A stretch of 64,000 nucleotides of DNA, taken from Rhodoferax sp. (GTDB taxonomy: Bacteria; Pseudomonadota; Gammaproteobacteria; Burkholderiales; Burkholderiaceae_C). Below are positions 1 to 8,070 of this stretch, piece after piece. Every line of letters begins with the position of its first letter. Within the stretch, counting starts at the first letter, position 1. A program made the translations under genes and the position numbers. The stretch covers positions 1 to 64,000 of the forward strand of contig NZ_JAQTXM010000029.1 in the NCBI RefSeq assembly GCF_028688795.1, read 5' to 3'. The notes beneath the pieces were generated by a model, which saw only the letters and a program-made list of their open reading frames with translations, made no database searches and had not been told where the DNA came from.

Positions 1-44
1 CGGGCTCTGGAAAGCGGTACCCTGCTAGAGAAATCTTCGACAAG

Positions 45-83
45 AAAATGCCCTCCAAACCGTTACGGCTCAGAGGGCATTTT
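45..83. terminator. Bidirectional intrinsic terminator
   Basis: A perfect 11-bp inverted repeat, AAAATGCCCTC at 45-55 and GAGGGCATTTT at 73-83, encloses a 17-nt loop. The flanking A and T runs allow it to work in either direction. It separates whatever lies left of the window from the repressor gene. No gene could be identified in bases 1-44; one forward frame closes with TAG at 26-28 but is too short to assign. Confidence 0.75.
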
Positions 84-153
84 AACAAATCAACCCAAAA
101 GCGTCAACACTTTAAACTACCGGCTAGGCGACAGCGATGCGGGGCTTTTCTAA

Positions 154-182
154 TTGCACTCGCATGTTTGCGATGCTAGTAT
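154..182 (+). promoter_or_regulatory. Predicted sigma-70 promoter of the LacI-family repressor gene
   Basis: A TTGCAC -35 box (154-159) and a TAGTAT -10 box (177-182) are separated by 17 bp. The operator palindrome starts 4 bp after the -10 box, so bound repressor would cover the transcription start. This implies autoregulation. Confidence 0.55.
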
Positions 183-185
183 TGA

Positions 186-201
186 CTGAAACTGGTTTCA
201 G
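186..201. promoter_or_regulatory. PtxS-type operator O1 (autoregulation)
   Basis: CTGAAACTGGTTTCAG is a 16-bp palindrome with a single central mismatch. It contains the TGAAAC-n-GGTTTCA half-sites known for Pseudomonas PtxS. A second, perfect copy lies at 1368-1383 before the transporter operon. Confidence 0.8.
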
Positions 202-238
202 AAATCTTTAACAAATTCGCAAGTTTGGCCCATTGTCG

Positions 239-1312
239 ATGTCCAGCAAATTAACTCTTTCATCAGTCCAAATCGCTTTGCCAACGTCACGCGCCACGAT
301 TGCGGATGTGGCACGTGAGGCTGGTGTCTCCAAAGCCACGGTCTCACGCTTCCTTAATCACCGCGACAAACTGCTGACCAAAGACATTGCCACTCGCGTG
401 GAAGTCGCCATTGCTGCGCTGTCTTACATCCCCAGCCCAATGGCCCAATCGCTCAAACGAGGACGTTCACGGCTGATCGGTCTGGTTGTAGCAGACGTCA
501 CCAACCCGTTTTCGGTCGCGGTTTTGCGTGGTGCAGAAAAGGCGTGTCAGGAAGCTGGCTACCTGCTGATGATGTTTAACTTGGGTAATGACAGTTGCCG
601 CGAAAGCGAGGCGATTGAGACGCTGACCGCTTATCAAGTGGAAGGCTTCATCTTGAACACGCTGGGCGGTGATGCCAAGGCTGTCACTGAGGCTGCTCGC
701 CACGGCAAGCCGGTTGTGCTGGTAGACCGTCGCCATCACGGCATGCAAGCTGATTTTGTGTCGCTTGACAATGTGGGTGCGGTTCGCATGGGTGTCAGCC
801 ACCTGCTTGGTGCCGGTTATCAGGAGCTTCTGTTTGTTTCAGAACAGATCAAGGGCGTTAGCTCCCGGGAGGAGCGGGAGGCTGCGTTTCGCGCTTTTAT
901 TGGTAATACGGCGCCTGATTCATCCGGCCTGCAAGGTCGAACCTTCGAACACGCAGCCGATGACCCGCAGGCGCTTGATGATGCCCTGCGCAGCCTGCGC
1001 GAGCGTGCTGGCAACCGATTGCCGGCCGTGCTTTCCAGCAATGCAGTGGTGACCTTGCGGGTGGTTGCTGCCATGGCGCGGCTGGGCTGGATGTTGGGAA
1101 CCGATGTCGGACTGATAGGCTTTGATGACACGGAGTGGTCGCCCTACATTGGGCCGGGCCTGAGCAGCATTGCACAGCCGACTGACGACTTGGGTCGCAT
1201 TGCGGCTGGCTGCCTCATCGAGCGCTTGAAAGGCCTGCAATTGCCGCCGCGCCAGATTTTCCTGTCTGGTCAGCTGGTGCCGCGCGGCTCGTCGGTGCAT
1301 ACGGTCATTTAG
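239..1312 (+). CDS. ptxS: LacI-family transcriptional repressor, PtxS-like
   Basis: This is a 357-aa LacI-family repressor. The N-terminal helix-turn-helix and hinge (TIADVAREAGVSKATVSRFL, about residues 20-40) are followed by a periplasmic-binding-protein-like effector domain that begins near IGLVVADVTNPF. It probably represses itself and the operon from 1461 to 7291, because the same palindrome lies in both promoters. In Pseudomonas, PtxS recognises TGAAACCGGTTTCA and is released by 2-ketogluconate; the downstream kgu-type genes fit that role. ATG 239 is preferred over the in-frame TTG at 233; neither has a clear Shine-Dalgarno sequence. The family call is secure. The name ptxS and the effector are inferred from operator and neighbours. 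Confidence 0.85.
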   Translation: MSSKLTLSSVQIALPTSRATIADVAREAGVSKATVSRFLNHRDKLLTKDIATRVEVAIAALSYIPSPMAQSLKRGRSRLIGLVVADVTNPFSVAVLRGAEKACQEAGYLLMMFNLGNDSCRESEAIETLTAYQVEGFILNTLGGDAKAVTEAARHGKPVVLVDRRHHGMQADFVSLDNVGAVRMGVSHLLGAGYQELLFVSEQIKGVSSREEREAAFRAFIGNTAPDSSGLQGRTFEHAADDPQALDDALRSLRERAGNRLPAVLSSNAVVTLRVVAAMARLGWMLGTDVGLIGFDDTEWSPYIGPGLSSIAQPTDDLGRIAAGCLIERLKGLQLPPRQIFLSGQLVPRGSSVHTVI

Positions 1313-1334
1313 CCCTCATTAGGGTTTTCCTTAG

Positions 1335-1364
1335 TTGCAAATTGGAATGGGGCATTCTTATAAT
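1335..1364 (+). promoter_or_regulatory. Predicted promoter of the transporter/kgu operon
   Basis: A TTGCAA -35 box (1335-1340), an 18-bp spacer and a consensus TATAAT -10 box (1359-1364) form a strong sigma-70 promoter. It sits in the gap after the repressor gene, with an operator 4 bp downstream of the -10 box. It should drive the whole 1461-7291 operon. Confidence 0.7.
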
Positions 1365-1367
1365 TAT

Positions 1368-1383
1368 CTGAAACCGGTTTCAG
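1368..1383. promoter_or_regulatory. PtxS-type operator O2 (operon control)
   Basis: CTGAAACCGGTTTCAG is a perfect 16-bp palindrome directly after the -10 box, in the same geometry as O1. Its core is identical to the published PtxS recognition sequence. Repressor bound here would block transcription initiation. Confidence 0.85.
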
Positions 1384-1460
1384 TGCGTCCTTGAAGACAG
1401 GAAGATTGGATCCAGTTGACCTGTAAATTTCTGTGATTAACCTGGCGATTGCGCCTGTCC

Positions 1461-2132
1461 ATGAACTATTCTTTTCAATTCGGTGATGTCTTTGCAGCTT
1501 GGCCGCTGCTGGTCAAAGGTACGCTCAACACCATTGAGTTGTCGGTGCTCGCCATGCTGCTGGGTTTGATGGTGGCCATTGTTTGCGCCTGGGGCAAAAC
1601 TGCTGGGCCGCGCCCGTTGCGCTGGGTCATCAATGCTTACATTGAGCTCATTCGCAACACGCCTTTTCTGGTGCAGTTGTTTTTCTTCTTTTTTGCATTG
1701 CCCGCACTTGGTCTGCGCTGGTCGGCCTACGCCGCTGCGCTGGTCGCGATGGTGGTGAACCTGGGTGCCTACGCCACGGAGATCATCCGCGCGGGCATCG
1801 AGTCCATTCCAAAGGGGCAGATTGAGGCTGGCTTGGCGCTTAACTTGAAGCGCCACGAAATCTTTCGCTTTGTGATTCTGAAACCGGCGCTGCGCACGGT
1901 TTACCCGGCGCTCACCAGCCAATTCATCCTGCTGATGCTGAGTTCGGCCGTGGTGTCGGCCATATCTGCAGACGATTTGACCTCGGTTGCAGCCAATTTG
2001 CAGTCTCAAACCTTTCGCAGTTTCGAAATTTACATCGTTGTGGCCGGCATCTATCTGCTGCTGGCGCTCTCGTTTTCTGCACTGTTTCGGGTAATTTACC
2101 GCCTGACACTCAACTATCCGGCAGGTCGCTGA
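1461..2132 (+). CDS. ABC transporter permease, polar amino acid (HisM/GlnP) family
   Basis: A 223-aa inner-membrane permease of the polar amino acid uptake family. It has several hydrophobic segments, and an EAA-type cytoplasmic loop (EIIRAGIESIPKGQIEAGLA) sits about two thirds along, where the ATPase docks. ATG 1461 is chosen over the in-frame TTG at 1449 because the protein then begins MNYSFQFGDVF, as is usual for the family. It overlaps the next gene as TGATG and is the first gene after the O2 promoter. Family members normally carry amino acids. Here the operon context with kgu-type enzymes suggests a sugar acid, probably 2-ketogluconate. Confidence 0.85.
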   Translation: MNYSFQFGDVFAAWPLLVKGTLNTIELSVLAMLLGLMVAIVCAWGKTAGPRPLRWVINAYIELIRNTPFLVQLFFFFFALPALGLRWSAYAAALVAMVVNLGAYATEIIRAGIESIPKGQIEAGLALNLKRHEIFRFVILKPALRTVYPALTSQFILLMLSSAVVSAISADDLTSVAANLQSQTFRSFEIYIVVAGIYLLLALSFSALFRVIYRLTLNYPAGR

Positions 2133-2785
2133 TGCGTACTTTTGGTTTTTCCGAATTTTTGTTCATTCTTGAGGCTGCAAAATGGACCGTTGCGCTGTCA
2201 ATGATTGCCTTCATTGGTGGTGCCATTGGTGGACTGATCATTGCGCTGTGTCGCACCTCGGACAACCGCGTCGCGCGGCTGCTGTCGAGCGCTTTCATTC
2301 AGATTTTTCAGGGCACACCTTTGTTGCTGCAACTCTTTCTGGTGTTCTTTGGTGCACCGGTTTTGGGGCTGGAGATCAACCCCTGGGTCGCAGCTGGCGC
2401 AGCGCTTATTCTTAACAGCAGCGCTTTTCTGGGTGAAATCTGGCGCGGTTGTATTCAGGCGATACCCAGCGGCCAATGGGAGGCAGCACAGGCACTGAGC
2501 CTGTCCTATGTGTCTCGCATGCGGGACGTGATCTTGCCGCAGGCTGGTCGAATTGCGCTGGCCCCCACGGTTGGCTACATGGTGCAGATCATCAAGGGCA
2601 CGTCCCTGGCGGCCATCATTGGTTTTGTCGAGGTCACACGTTCTGGACAGATCATCAACAACGCCACTTTTCAGCCGCTGATTGTGTTCAGCGTGGTGGC
2701 TGCCATTTATTTCGTGTTGTGCTGGCCCTTGTCTTTTCTGGCTGCACGCATGGAACGACGGCAAGCAGCAGCCCTCACGCGTTGA
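2132..2785 (+). CDS. ABC transporter permease, polar amino acid (HisQ/GlnP) family
   Basis: The second 217-aa permease is homologous to its upstream neighbour and presumably pairs with it as a heterodimer. It has hydrophobic helices and an EAA-loop region (GEIWRGCIQAIPSGQWEAAQ). Its ATG overlaps the stop codon of the preceding gene, which indicates translational coupling. A substrate other than amino acids is inferred from the operon, not from the permease sequence. Confidence 0.85.
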   Translation: MRTFGFSEFLFILEAAKWTVALSMIAFIGGAIGGLIIALCRTSDNRVARLLSSAFIQIFQGTPLLLQLFLVFFGAPVLGLEINPWVAAGAALILNSSAFLGEIWRGCIQAIPSGQWEAAQALSLSYVSRMRDVILPQAGRIALAPTVGYMVQIIKGTSLAAIIGFVEVTRSGQIINNATFQPLIVFSVVAAIYFVLCWPLSFLAARMERRQAAALTR

Positions 2786-2840
2786 GCTATTTTCTCTTTC
2801 TCACCCTGTTATTTATCACCACAACTCTGGAGACTTCACC

Positions 2841-3644
2841 ATGATCAAGCATCTGCAACGTCGCACATTCACGGGCGCCCTGGCGCTGGGCCTGGCCACC
2901 ACCTTGGTTGCCTGGGCGCCCTTTGCCAGCGCACAAAGCGTTGCCGACATCAAGAAAAAGGGCGAGTTGACCATTGGCATGCTGGTTGACTTTCCACCCT
3001 ATGGCACCATGAACAGCAGCAACCAGCCCGACGGCTACGATGCTGACGTTGCCCGCCTGATGGCCAAAGACCTTGGCGTCAAGGTCAATCTGGTCCCTGT
3101 GACCGGCCCTAACCGCATTCCATTTCTTCTGACCAACAAGGTAGATTTGCTGGTGGCCTCGTTGGCGGTCACGCCCGAGCGCGCCAAGCAGGTGCAGTTC
3201 TCCAAGCCATATGCAGCCGCCAGCATTGTGGTGTACGGTGACAAAAAAGCCGGCATCAAGACCGCCGCTGACCTCAAGGGCAAACGCGTTGGTGTGGCCC
3301 GCGCCAGCACGCAAGACGTGGCCTTGACCGCTGTAGCACCCGAAGGCACCGAAATTCGCCGCTTTGATGATGACGCGTCGGCCATGCAAGCCCTGATGTC
3401 CGGCCAGGTGGATGCCATTGGCTGCTCGACCACGGTGGCTGCACAAATCGACAAACGCGCACCGGCCAATACTTTCGAGAACAAGTTCCTGCTGCGCCAG
3501 CAAGTTATGGCCGTGGCCATGCGCCCCGGGCAAGCCGAATTACTGAGCACGGTGGACGACTTCGTGGCCCGTAACACGGCCAATGGCGAGCTCAACAAGC
3601 TCTACCGCAAATGGCTGGAAACCGATTTGCCAAAGATGCAATAA
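2841..3644 (+). CDS. Periplasmic substrate-binding protein of the operon's ABC importer
   Basis: A 267-aa secreted type-II binding protein. A Sec signal peptide (MIKHLQRRTF, then a hydrophobic stretch) has a likely cut after ASA at residue 31. The mature part follows the HisJ/GlnH pattern: GELTIGMLVDFPPYG, PDGYDADVARLMAKDLG, and SLAVTPERAKQVQFSKPY. Arg114 in TPER matches the Arg that holds the alpha-carboxylate in HisJ/LAO-type proteins. In contrast, the Asp that holds the alpha-amino group (DAxxxD motif) appears as Ser196 in DAIGCS. That suggests a ligand with a carboxylate but no amino group, as 2-ketogluconate would be. Start: ATG 2841 after CTGGAGA; longer upstream frames run back into the permease gene and lack a signal peptide. 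Confidence 0.85.
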   Translation: MIKHLQRRTFTGALALGLATTLVAWAPFASAQSVADIKKKGELTIGMLVDFPPYGTMNSSNQPDGYDADVARLMAKDLGVKVNLVPVTGPNRIPFLLTNKVDLLVASLAVTPERAKQVQFSKPYAAASIVVYGDKKAGIKTAADLKGKRVGVARASTQDVALTAVAPEGTEIRRFDDDASAMQALMSGQVDAIGCSTTVAAQIDKRAPANTFENKFLLRQQVMAVAMRPGQAELLSTVDDFVARNTANGELNKLYRKWLETDLPKMQ

Positions 3645-3679
3645 ACCCGGTGCAATATCGCTGATAACGGTGCTTCTAA

Positions 3680-4471
3680 ATGACAGACACAACGCAAACC
3701 TCTCCCGCCGTAGCCCTTGACGCTGAACCCATCATCCGCATCGAAGCGGTAGACAAATGGTTCGGCAAGTTTCAGGTGCTGACCAACATCAACTTGAGCG
3801 TGCGAGCCGGGGAGCGCATTGTGGTCTGTGGCCCGTCGGGTTCGGGCAAGTCAACCCTGATCCGCTGCATCAACCGGTTGGAGACGGTGCAAACTGGCCG
3901 CATCGTGGTGGATGGCATTGACCTGACCGCCGGCGGAAAAAACGTGGACTCGGTGCGGCAGGAGGTTGGCATGGTGTTCCAGCAGTTCAACCTTTTTCCG
4001 CACCTGACCATTTTGCAAAACTGCACACTGGCCCCCATGCGCTCGCGCGGCCTGAGCCAGCAAGAGGCTGAAAGCATCGCCATGAAATACCTCAAGCGCG
4101 TGCGTATTCCAGAGCAGGCGCAAAAATACCCAAGCCAGCTCTCAGGCGGTCAGCAGCAACGCGTGGCGATTGCGCGCGCCCTGTGCATGACGCCCAAAAT
4201 CATGCTGTTTGACGAACCCACTTCCGCACTCGACCCTGAGATGGTCAAGGAAGTGCTGGACACCATGGTGAGCTTGGCCGAAGAGGGCATGACAATGCTG
4301 TGCGTCACGCATGAAATGGGTTTTGCCCGCAGTGTGGCCGACCGCGTGATCTTCATGGCCAACGGCAAGGTCATTGAGGAAGCGCCGCCACAGCAGTTCT
4401 TCAGCAACCCACAGCACGAAACCACGCGTAGCTTTCTGGGACAAATTCTGAATTCGCAACATGCGCACTGA
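3680..4471 (+). CDS. ABC transporter ATP-binding protein, polar amino acid (GlnQ/HisP) family
   Basis: A 263-aa ATPase that energises the two permeases. Walker A is GPSGSGKST, the Q-loop region is [13 protein letters not shown], the signature is LSGGQQQR, Walker B is [14 protein letters not shown], and the switch His is in CVTHEMGFA. All functional motifs are intact. The gene follows the binding protein by 35 nt and overlaps the next gene by 11 nt, so transporter and enzyme genes form one transcription unit. Confidence 0.9.
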   Translation: MTDTTQTSPAVALDAEPIIRIEAVDKWFGKFQVLTNINLSVRAGERIVVCGPSGSGKSTLIRCINRLETVQTGRIVVDGIDLTAGGKNVDSVRQEVGMVFQQFNLFPHLTILQNCTLAPMRSRGLSQQEAESIAMKYLKRVRIPEQAQKYPSQLSGGQQQRVAIARALCMTPKIMLFDEPTSALDPEMVKEVLDTMVSLAEEGMTMLCVTHEMGFARSVADRVIFMANGKVIEEAPPQQFFSNPQHETTRSFLGQILNSQHAH

Positions 4472-5339
4472 GAACGATAGCGCGGCGCGTCCTTTCCAGT
4501 CAGGTGTGAGTGTGGCGCGACCCATTTTGATTTCGCTGTCTGCATTCGGCGCGGCTGAAGTGCGCCGCCATGGGCAAGGCTGGTTCAGCGAACTCAGTCT
4601 GGCGGCTGGTGCCGATGGCGTTGAAGTGCGCAGCGAGTTGCTGGTTGACCCGGTCAATGAGCTCCCAGCCATCGCGCATGCCATGCGAACTGTTAGCAAT
4701 CGTCTGGTCTATTCCAGCGCGCAGTACCTCTGGGCAACTGATGGTCAACTTGACACTGCGGCGCTCGAAAGCGCACTGTCAGCCACGCAAACCTTGGGGG
4801 CATCGCGCCTGAAGATGTCTATTGGCGGCTTTGGCGTGGCCTCTCATCGCACCCTGGATGATCTTCAAGCGCACCTGCAAAGGACCAACATTGAGCTGCT
4901 CATTGAAAACGACCAGACACCGATGGCTGGCACGCTGAGCGCCATGCAAAACTTCTTTGCCGTAGCGCATGCCCAAGACCTGTTTTTGGGCATGACATTT
5001 GACATGGGCAATTGGCACTGGACCGGCGAGGACCCACTGCAGGCGGCGACCGCCCTGGCTTCCCAGGTGCGTTATGTGCATTGCAAGGGGGTGCAACGCC
5101 AGCCGCAACGCTGGGTTGCCGTGCCCTTGGCCGAGTCCAGCGCGCCTTGGCGTGCCGTGCTGCGCGCCATGCCTGCTGATGTGCCCTGGGCCATCGAATA
5201 CCCACTCGCCGGCGATGACCTGTTGACTGTCGTTCAGCAGGAAATCGCCCAACTGCGGGGCGTCGCGGTTGGCCTGGCAGGCACGGTCTGCGCGGACAAA
5301 CCCGACATGTCAAAAATCATGCAGAAAGCCACCCCATGA
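4461..5339 (+). CDS. kguE: Sugar phosphate isomerase/epimerase, KguE-like
   Basis: A 292-aa TIM-barrel protein of the xylose isomerase-like/AP-endonuclease-2 superfamily. Strand-end acidic and His residues typical of the metal site are visible in [34 protein letters not shown] and WAIEYPL. It overlaps the ATPase gene by 11 nt and kguK by 4 nt (ATGA). In Pseudomonas a protein of this type, KguE, is co-transcribed with KguK and KguD in the 2-ketogluconate operon, but its reaction is not well defined. The fold is secure; the symbol rests on gene order. A hydroxypyruvate isomerase-like role is an alternative. Confidence 0.7.
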   Translation: MRTENDSAARPFQSGVSVARPILISLSAFGAAEVRRHGQGWFSELSLAAGADGVEVRSELLVDPVNELPAIAHAMRTVSNRLVYSSAQYLWATDGQLDTAALESALSATQTLGASRLKMSIGGFGVASHRTLDDLQAHLQRTNIELLIENDQTPMAGTLSAMQNFFAVAHAQDLFLGMTFDMGNWHWTGEDPLQAATALASQVRYVHCKGVQRQPQRWVAVPLAESSAPWRAVLRAMPADVPWAIEYPLAGDDLLTVVQQEIAQLRGVAVGLAGTVCADKPDMSKIMQKATP

Positions 5340-6280
5340 GCCACGCGCTGGATGTCATTACCTTCGGCGAAGCCATGATGCTGCTGGTGGCCGACCAGCC
5401 TGGCCCGCTGGAGCAGGCCAAGGCATTTCACAAACGCACCGCTGGCGCCGAAACCAACGTGGCCATTGGCCTGGCACGCCTGGGCCTCAAGGTAGGCTGG
5501 GCCAGTCGGCTGGGCACCGACTCCATGGGGCGGTATCTTTTGGCTGCCATGGCGGGTGAGGGCATCGATTGTTCGCACGTTGTGTGTGACGCGGGCCAAA
5601 AAACGGGTTTCCAGTTCAAGGGCCAGGTGAGCGACGGTAGCGACCCACCAGTGGAATATCACCGTGCCGGTTCGGCAGCCAGCCACATGGGGTTGGGTGA
5701 TATTGATGAAACCTGGCTGCTTAGCGCCCGGCACCTTCACGCTACCGGCGTGTTTCCCGCGATCTCAGCCACCACCTTGCCGGCTGCTCGCAAAACCATG
5801 GAGCTCATGCGCGCCGCCCGGCGCACCGTGTCGTTTGACCCCAACTTGCGCCCTACGCTGTGGGCTACGCCCGAGAAAATGCGCGAGGCCATCAACGACT
5901 TGGCTACTTGCGCCCATTGGGTGCTGCCCGGGTTGGAAGAGGGACGCTTTCTAACAGGTGAGCAGACGCCTGAAGGCATTGCAAGTTTCTACCGTCAACG
6001 CGGTGCCAACTTGGTGGTCGTCAAGCTTGGCAGCGATGGCGCGTTCTATGACGGTGAGGGTGGCAGCGGCTATGTGGCTGGCTTTACAGTGGCAGAGGTG
6101 GTAGACACAGTCGGTGCCGGCGACGGTTTTGCCGTGGGCGTGATCAGCGCTTTGCTCGAAGGACTGAGCGTGCCCGATGCCGTCAAACGTGGCACCTGGA
6201 TTGGCGCGCGCGCTGTCCAAGTGCTGGGCGACAGCGAAGGCCTGCCAACCCGCGCCGAACTCAATCAAGCAGGACTTTGA
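5336..6280 (+). CDS. kguK: PfkB-family sugar kinase, probable 2-ketogluconate kinase
   Basis: A 314-aa PfkB (ribokinase) family kinase. It opens with ITFGEAMMLLV, has the GG-type substrate motif as GAETNVAIGLARLG, and has the catalytic DTVGAGDGFAVG near the C terminus. It most resembles 2-keto-3-deoxygluconate kinases and KguK. Expected reaction: 2-ketogluconate + ATP to 2-keto-6-phosphogluconate in the cytoplasm. It is coupled to kguE by ATGA and sits 3 nt before kguD. A 2-keto-3-deoxygluconate kinase would look similar; no aldolase is nearby, while a reductase is, which favours KguK. Confidence 0.78.
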   Translation: MSHALDVITFGEAMMLLVADQPGPLEQAKAFHKRTAGAETNVAIGLARLGLKVGWASRLGTDSMGRYLLAAMAGEGIDCSHVVCDAGQKTGFQFKGQVSDGSDPPVEYHRAGSAASHMGLGDIDETWLLSARHLHATGVFPAISATTLPAARKTMELMRAARRTVSFDPNLRPTLWATPEKMREAINDLATCAHWVLPGLEEGRFLTGEQTPEGIASFYRQRGANLVVVKLGSDGAFYDGEGGSGYVAGFTVAEVVDTVGAGDGFAVGVISALLEGLSVPDAVKRGTWIGARAVQVLGDSEGLPTRAELNQAGL

Positions 6281-6283
6281 ACC

Positions 6284-7291
6284 ATGCCGACCCCAACAGC
6301 CAACACAACACGCAAAAAAGTTTTGGTCTTTCGCGAATTACCGCTCGATCAGCTCGCTCGCCTGCAAACTTTGCATGACGTGATCGTGGCTAACCCGCGC
6401 CTCCCGGAACAAGCTGCAGCTTTTCATGCGGCGCTGGCCAACGCGGACGGCATGATCGGCTCCAGCTACCCGGTAGATGCGACCCTCTTGGCGGGTGCGC
6501 CGCATCTGAAAGTCATCTCCAGCGTGTCGGTCGGCGTTGACAATTACGATTTGCCCGCGCTGGCGACGCACGGCATCATGCTGTGTCACACGCCCGGCGT
6601 GCTGACCGAAACCACGGCCGACACCATTTTCGCGCTCATCATGGCCAGCAGTCGGCGCTTGGTCGCGCTGGCCGACCATGTGCGCGAGGGCCACTGGACA
6701 CGCAACATTGGCGAAGAACTGTTTGGCTGGGATGTTCATGGCAAGACATTGGGTATTTTGGGCTTTGGCCGAATTGGCCAAGCGCTGGCCCGGCGTGCCG
6801 CATTGGGTTTTGGCATGCCGGTGCTGTTCCACAACCGCCGCCCGATCGATTTACCGAGTGAATTGCCAGAACTGGTCGGCAAGGCCCAGCACACAGCGCT
6901 GGATGACTTGCTGAAACGCGCTGACATTGTTGCCGCTGTGCTGCCGCTCTCTGCCGAGACCCGGGGCTTGATGGGCCAGCGCGAATTTGGCTTGATGAAA
7001 CCAGGTGCAGTTTTTATTAACGGTGCCCGTGGCGCGATCGTGCAGGAATCGGCGTTGCTTGATGCGCTAAATCATGGTTCGCTTCGCGCCGCCGGGCTTG
7101 ATGTGTTTGCAACCGAACCGCTTCCGCTGGACTCACCACTTCGCACTCACCCCAAAGTGACTGCATTGCCACACATTGGTTCAGCAACCTTCGAGACACG
7201 TTACGCCATGGCAGAAATGGCCACCAGCAATCTGCTGCTGGCAATGGCTGGCCAGCCGCCGCTGGCCATGATTCAACTCCAAAGCCAATAA
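6284..7291 (+). CDS. kguD: D-2-hydroxyacid dehydrogenase, probable 2-keto-6-phosphogluconate reductase
   Basis: A 335-aa member of the D-isomer 2-hydroxyacid dehydrogenase family. The Rossmann motif is GILGFGRIGQALARRA, the substrate-binding Arg is in NGARGAIVQ, the Glu in FATEPL and the catalytic His in PHIGSAT. KguD reduces 2-keto-6-phosphogluconate to 6-phosphogluconate, which enters the Entner-Doudoroff or pentose phosphate pathway. It is the last gene of the operon, with only 7 bp before a convergent gene. Glyoxylate/hydroxypyruvate reductase (GhrB) activity is an alternative for the isolated sequence. Confidence 0.78.
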   Translation: MPTPTANTTRKKVLVFRELPLDQLARLQTLHDVIVANPRLPEQAAAFHAALANADGMIGSSYPVDATLLAGAPHLKVISSVSVGVDNYDLPALATHGIMLCHTPGVLTETTADTIFALIMASSRRLVALADHVREGHWTRNIGEELFGWDVHGKTLGILGFGRIGQALARRAALGFGMPVLFHNRRPIDLPSELPELVGKAQHTALDDLLKRADIVAAVLPLSAETRGLMGQREFGLMKPGAVFINGARGAIVQESALLDALNHGSLRAAGLDVFATEPLPLDSPLRTHPKVTALPHIGSATFETRYAMAEMATSNLLLAMAGQPPLAMIQLQSQ

Positions 7292-7298
7292 GCGCTAA

Positions 7299-8027
7299 TT
7301 AAAACTGGATACCCGCAGGGTTGCCTGGGTTAGGCCTGGGCGCCACAGGCGCCACCGCAGGGCGGGAAACTTGTACTGCCGGGACAGGCGTTTCCACTGC
7401 CGCAGGCTTTTCGGGCACGGTCAATGGCGTGGCAGCTGACGAGCGGTAACCTGCGGGCAGTTTGGAGCGCTCCGGGTAACCGGCAGCGTTCAGGTACTGC
7501 GTCCATTCACTGGGCGAGTAACCCGCCACATGCTGCGCACCAATGGTCAGGAAAGGCAGCGATGTGCTGCCACTAAAGCGCTGCAAAGCATCCGCATCTA
7601 GCGCTGTGGCCACTGTTTTTTCCGAGAATGGCACGCCTCTGGCGGTGAGCAGGCTGCGCCCGCTGTCACAAGGCGCGCAGTTGCCACTGGTGTAGATCGT
7701 GACTGGGTATTTGGCGACCACTTGGCGCAACTCGAATGGCAAGGCCGGCCCGACCGGCTGATTGGTCGCCACTGTGTTGTCTGTCGATGTGACTTTGGCA
7801 GCAGGGGTAGCCGGTGGCTTGTCAGAAAACATGACCCGTCCATCAGGTCCGACGATGCGGTACACCTGCTGCGCCTGCGTGGTCAGGGTCCCAAACAAGA
7901 CACTGCCACAGGCCAATGCCGCCAGCCAGCGTGCTACTGAAGGCGCAACAATACCAGAGGTGCGGCCAGAGGCGCAGCAAGCAAATACGCCGGCTGGCGT
8001 TTTGCTCTTTCCTTGAATTAGCTTCAT
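7299..8027 (-). CDS. Exported DUF4124/glutaredoxin-like domain protein
   Basis: A 242-aa protein with a hydrophobic N-terminal export segment (about residues 27-51, ending TQAQQ). A DUF4124-like stretch follows (VYRIVGPDGRVMFSDKPP), then a glutaredoxin-like domain beginning YPVTIYTSGNCAPCDSG with a CAPC redox pair and a cis-Pro region SLPFLTIG. The tail is Pro/Ala-rich. It probably acts outside the cytoplasm on thiols; the substrate is unknown. ATG 8027 has a GAAGGA ribosome site; longer readings lack one. It lies 43 nt after prlC and may be co-transcribed with it. Confidence 0.75.
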   Translation of the reverse strand: MKLIQGKSKTPAGVFACCASGRTSGIVAPSVARWLAALACGSVLFGTLTTQAQQVYRIVGPDGRVMFSDKPPATPAAKVTSTDNTVATNQPVGPALPFELRQVVAKYPVTIYTSGNCAPCDSGRSLLTARGVPFSEKTVATALDADALQRFSGSTSLPFLTIGAQHVAGYSPSEWTQYLNAAGYPERSKLPAGYRSSAATPLTVPEKPAAVETPVPAVQVSRPAVAPVAPRPNPGNPAGIQF

Positions 8028-8070
8028 TTGCAGGTCCTTCAAGTCAGTGTCTGTGACCGGTCTGTGAATG

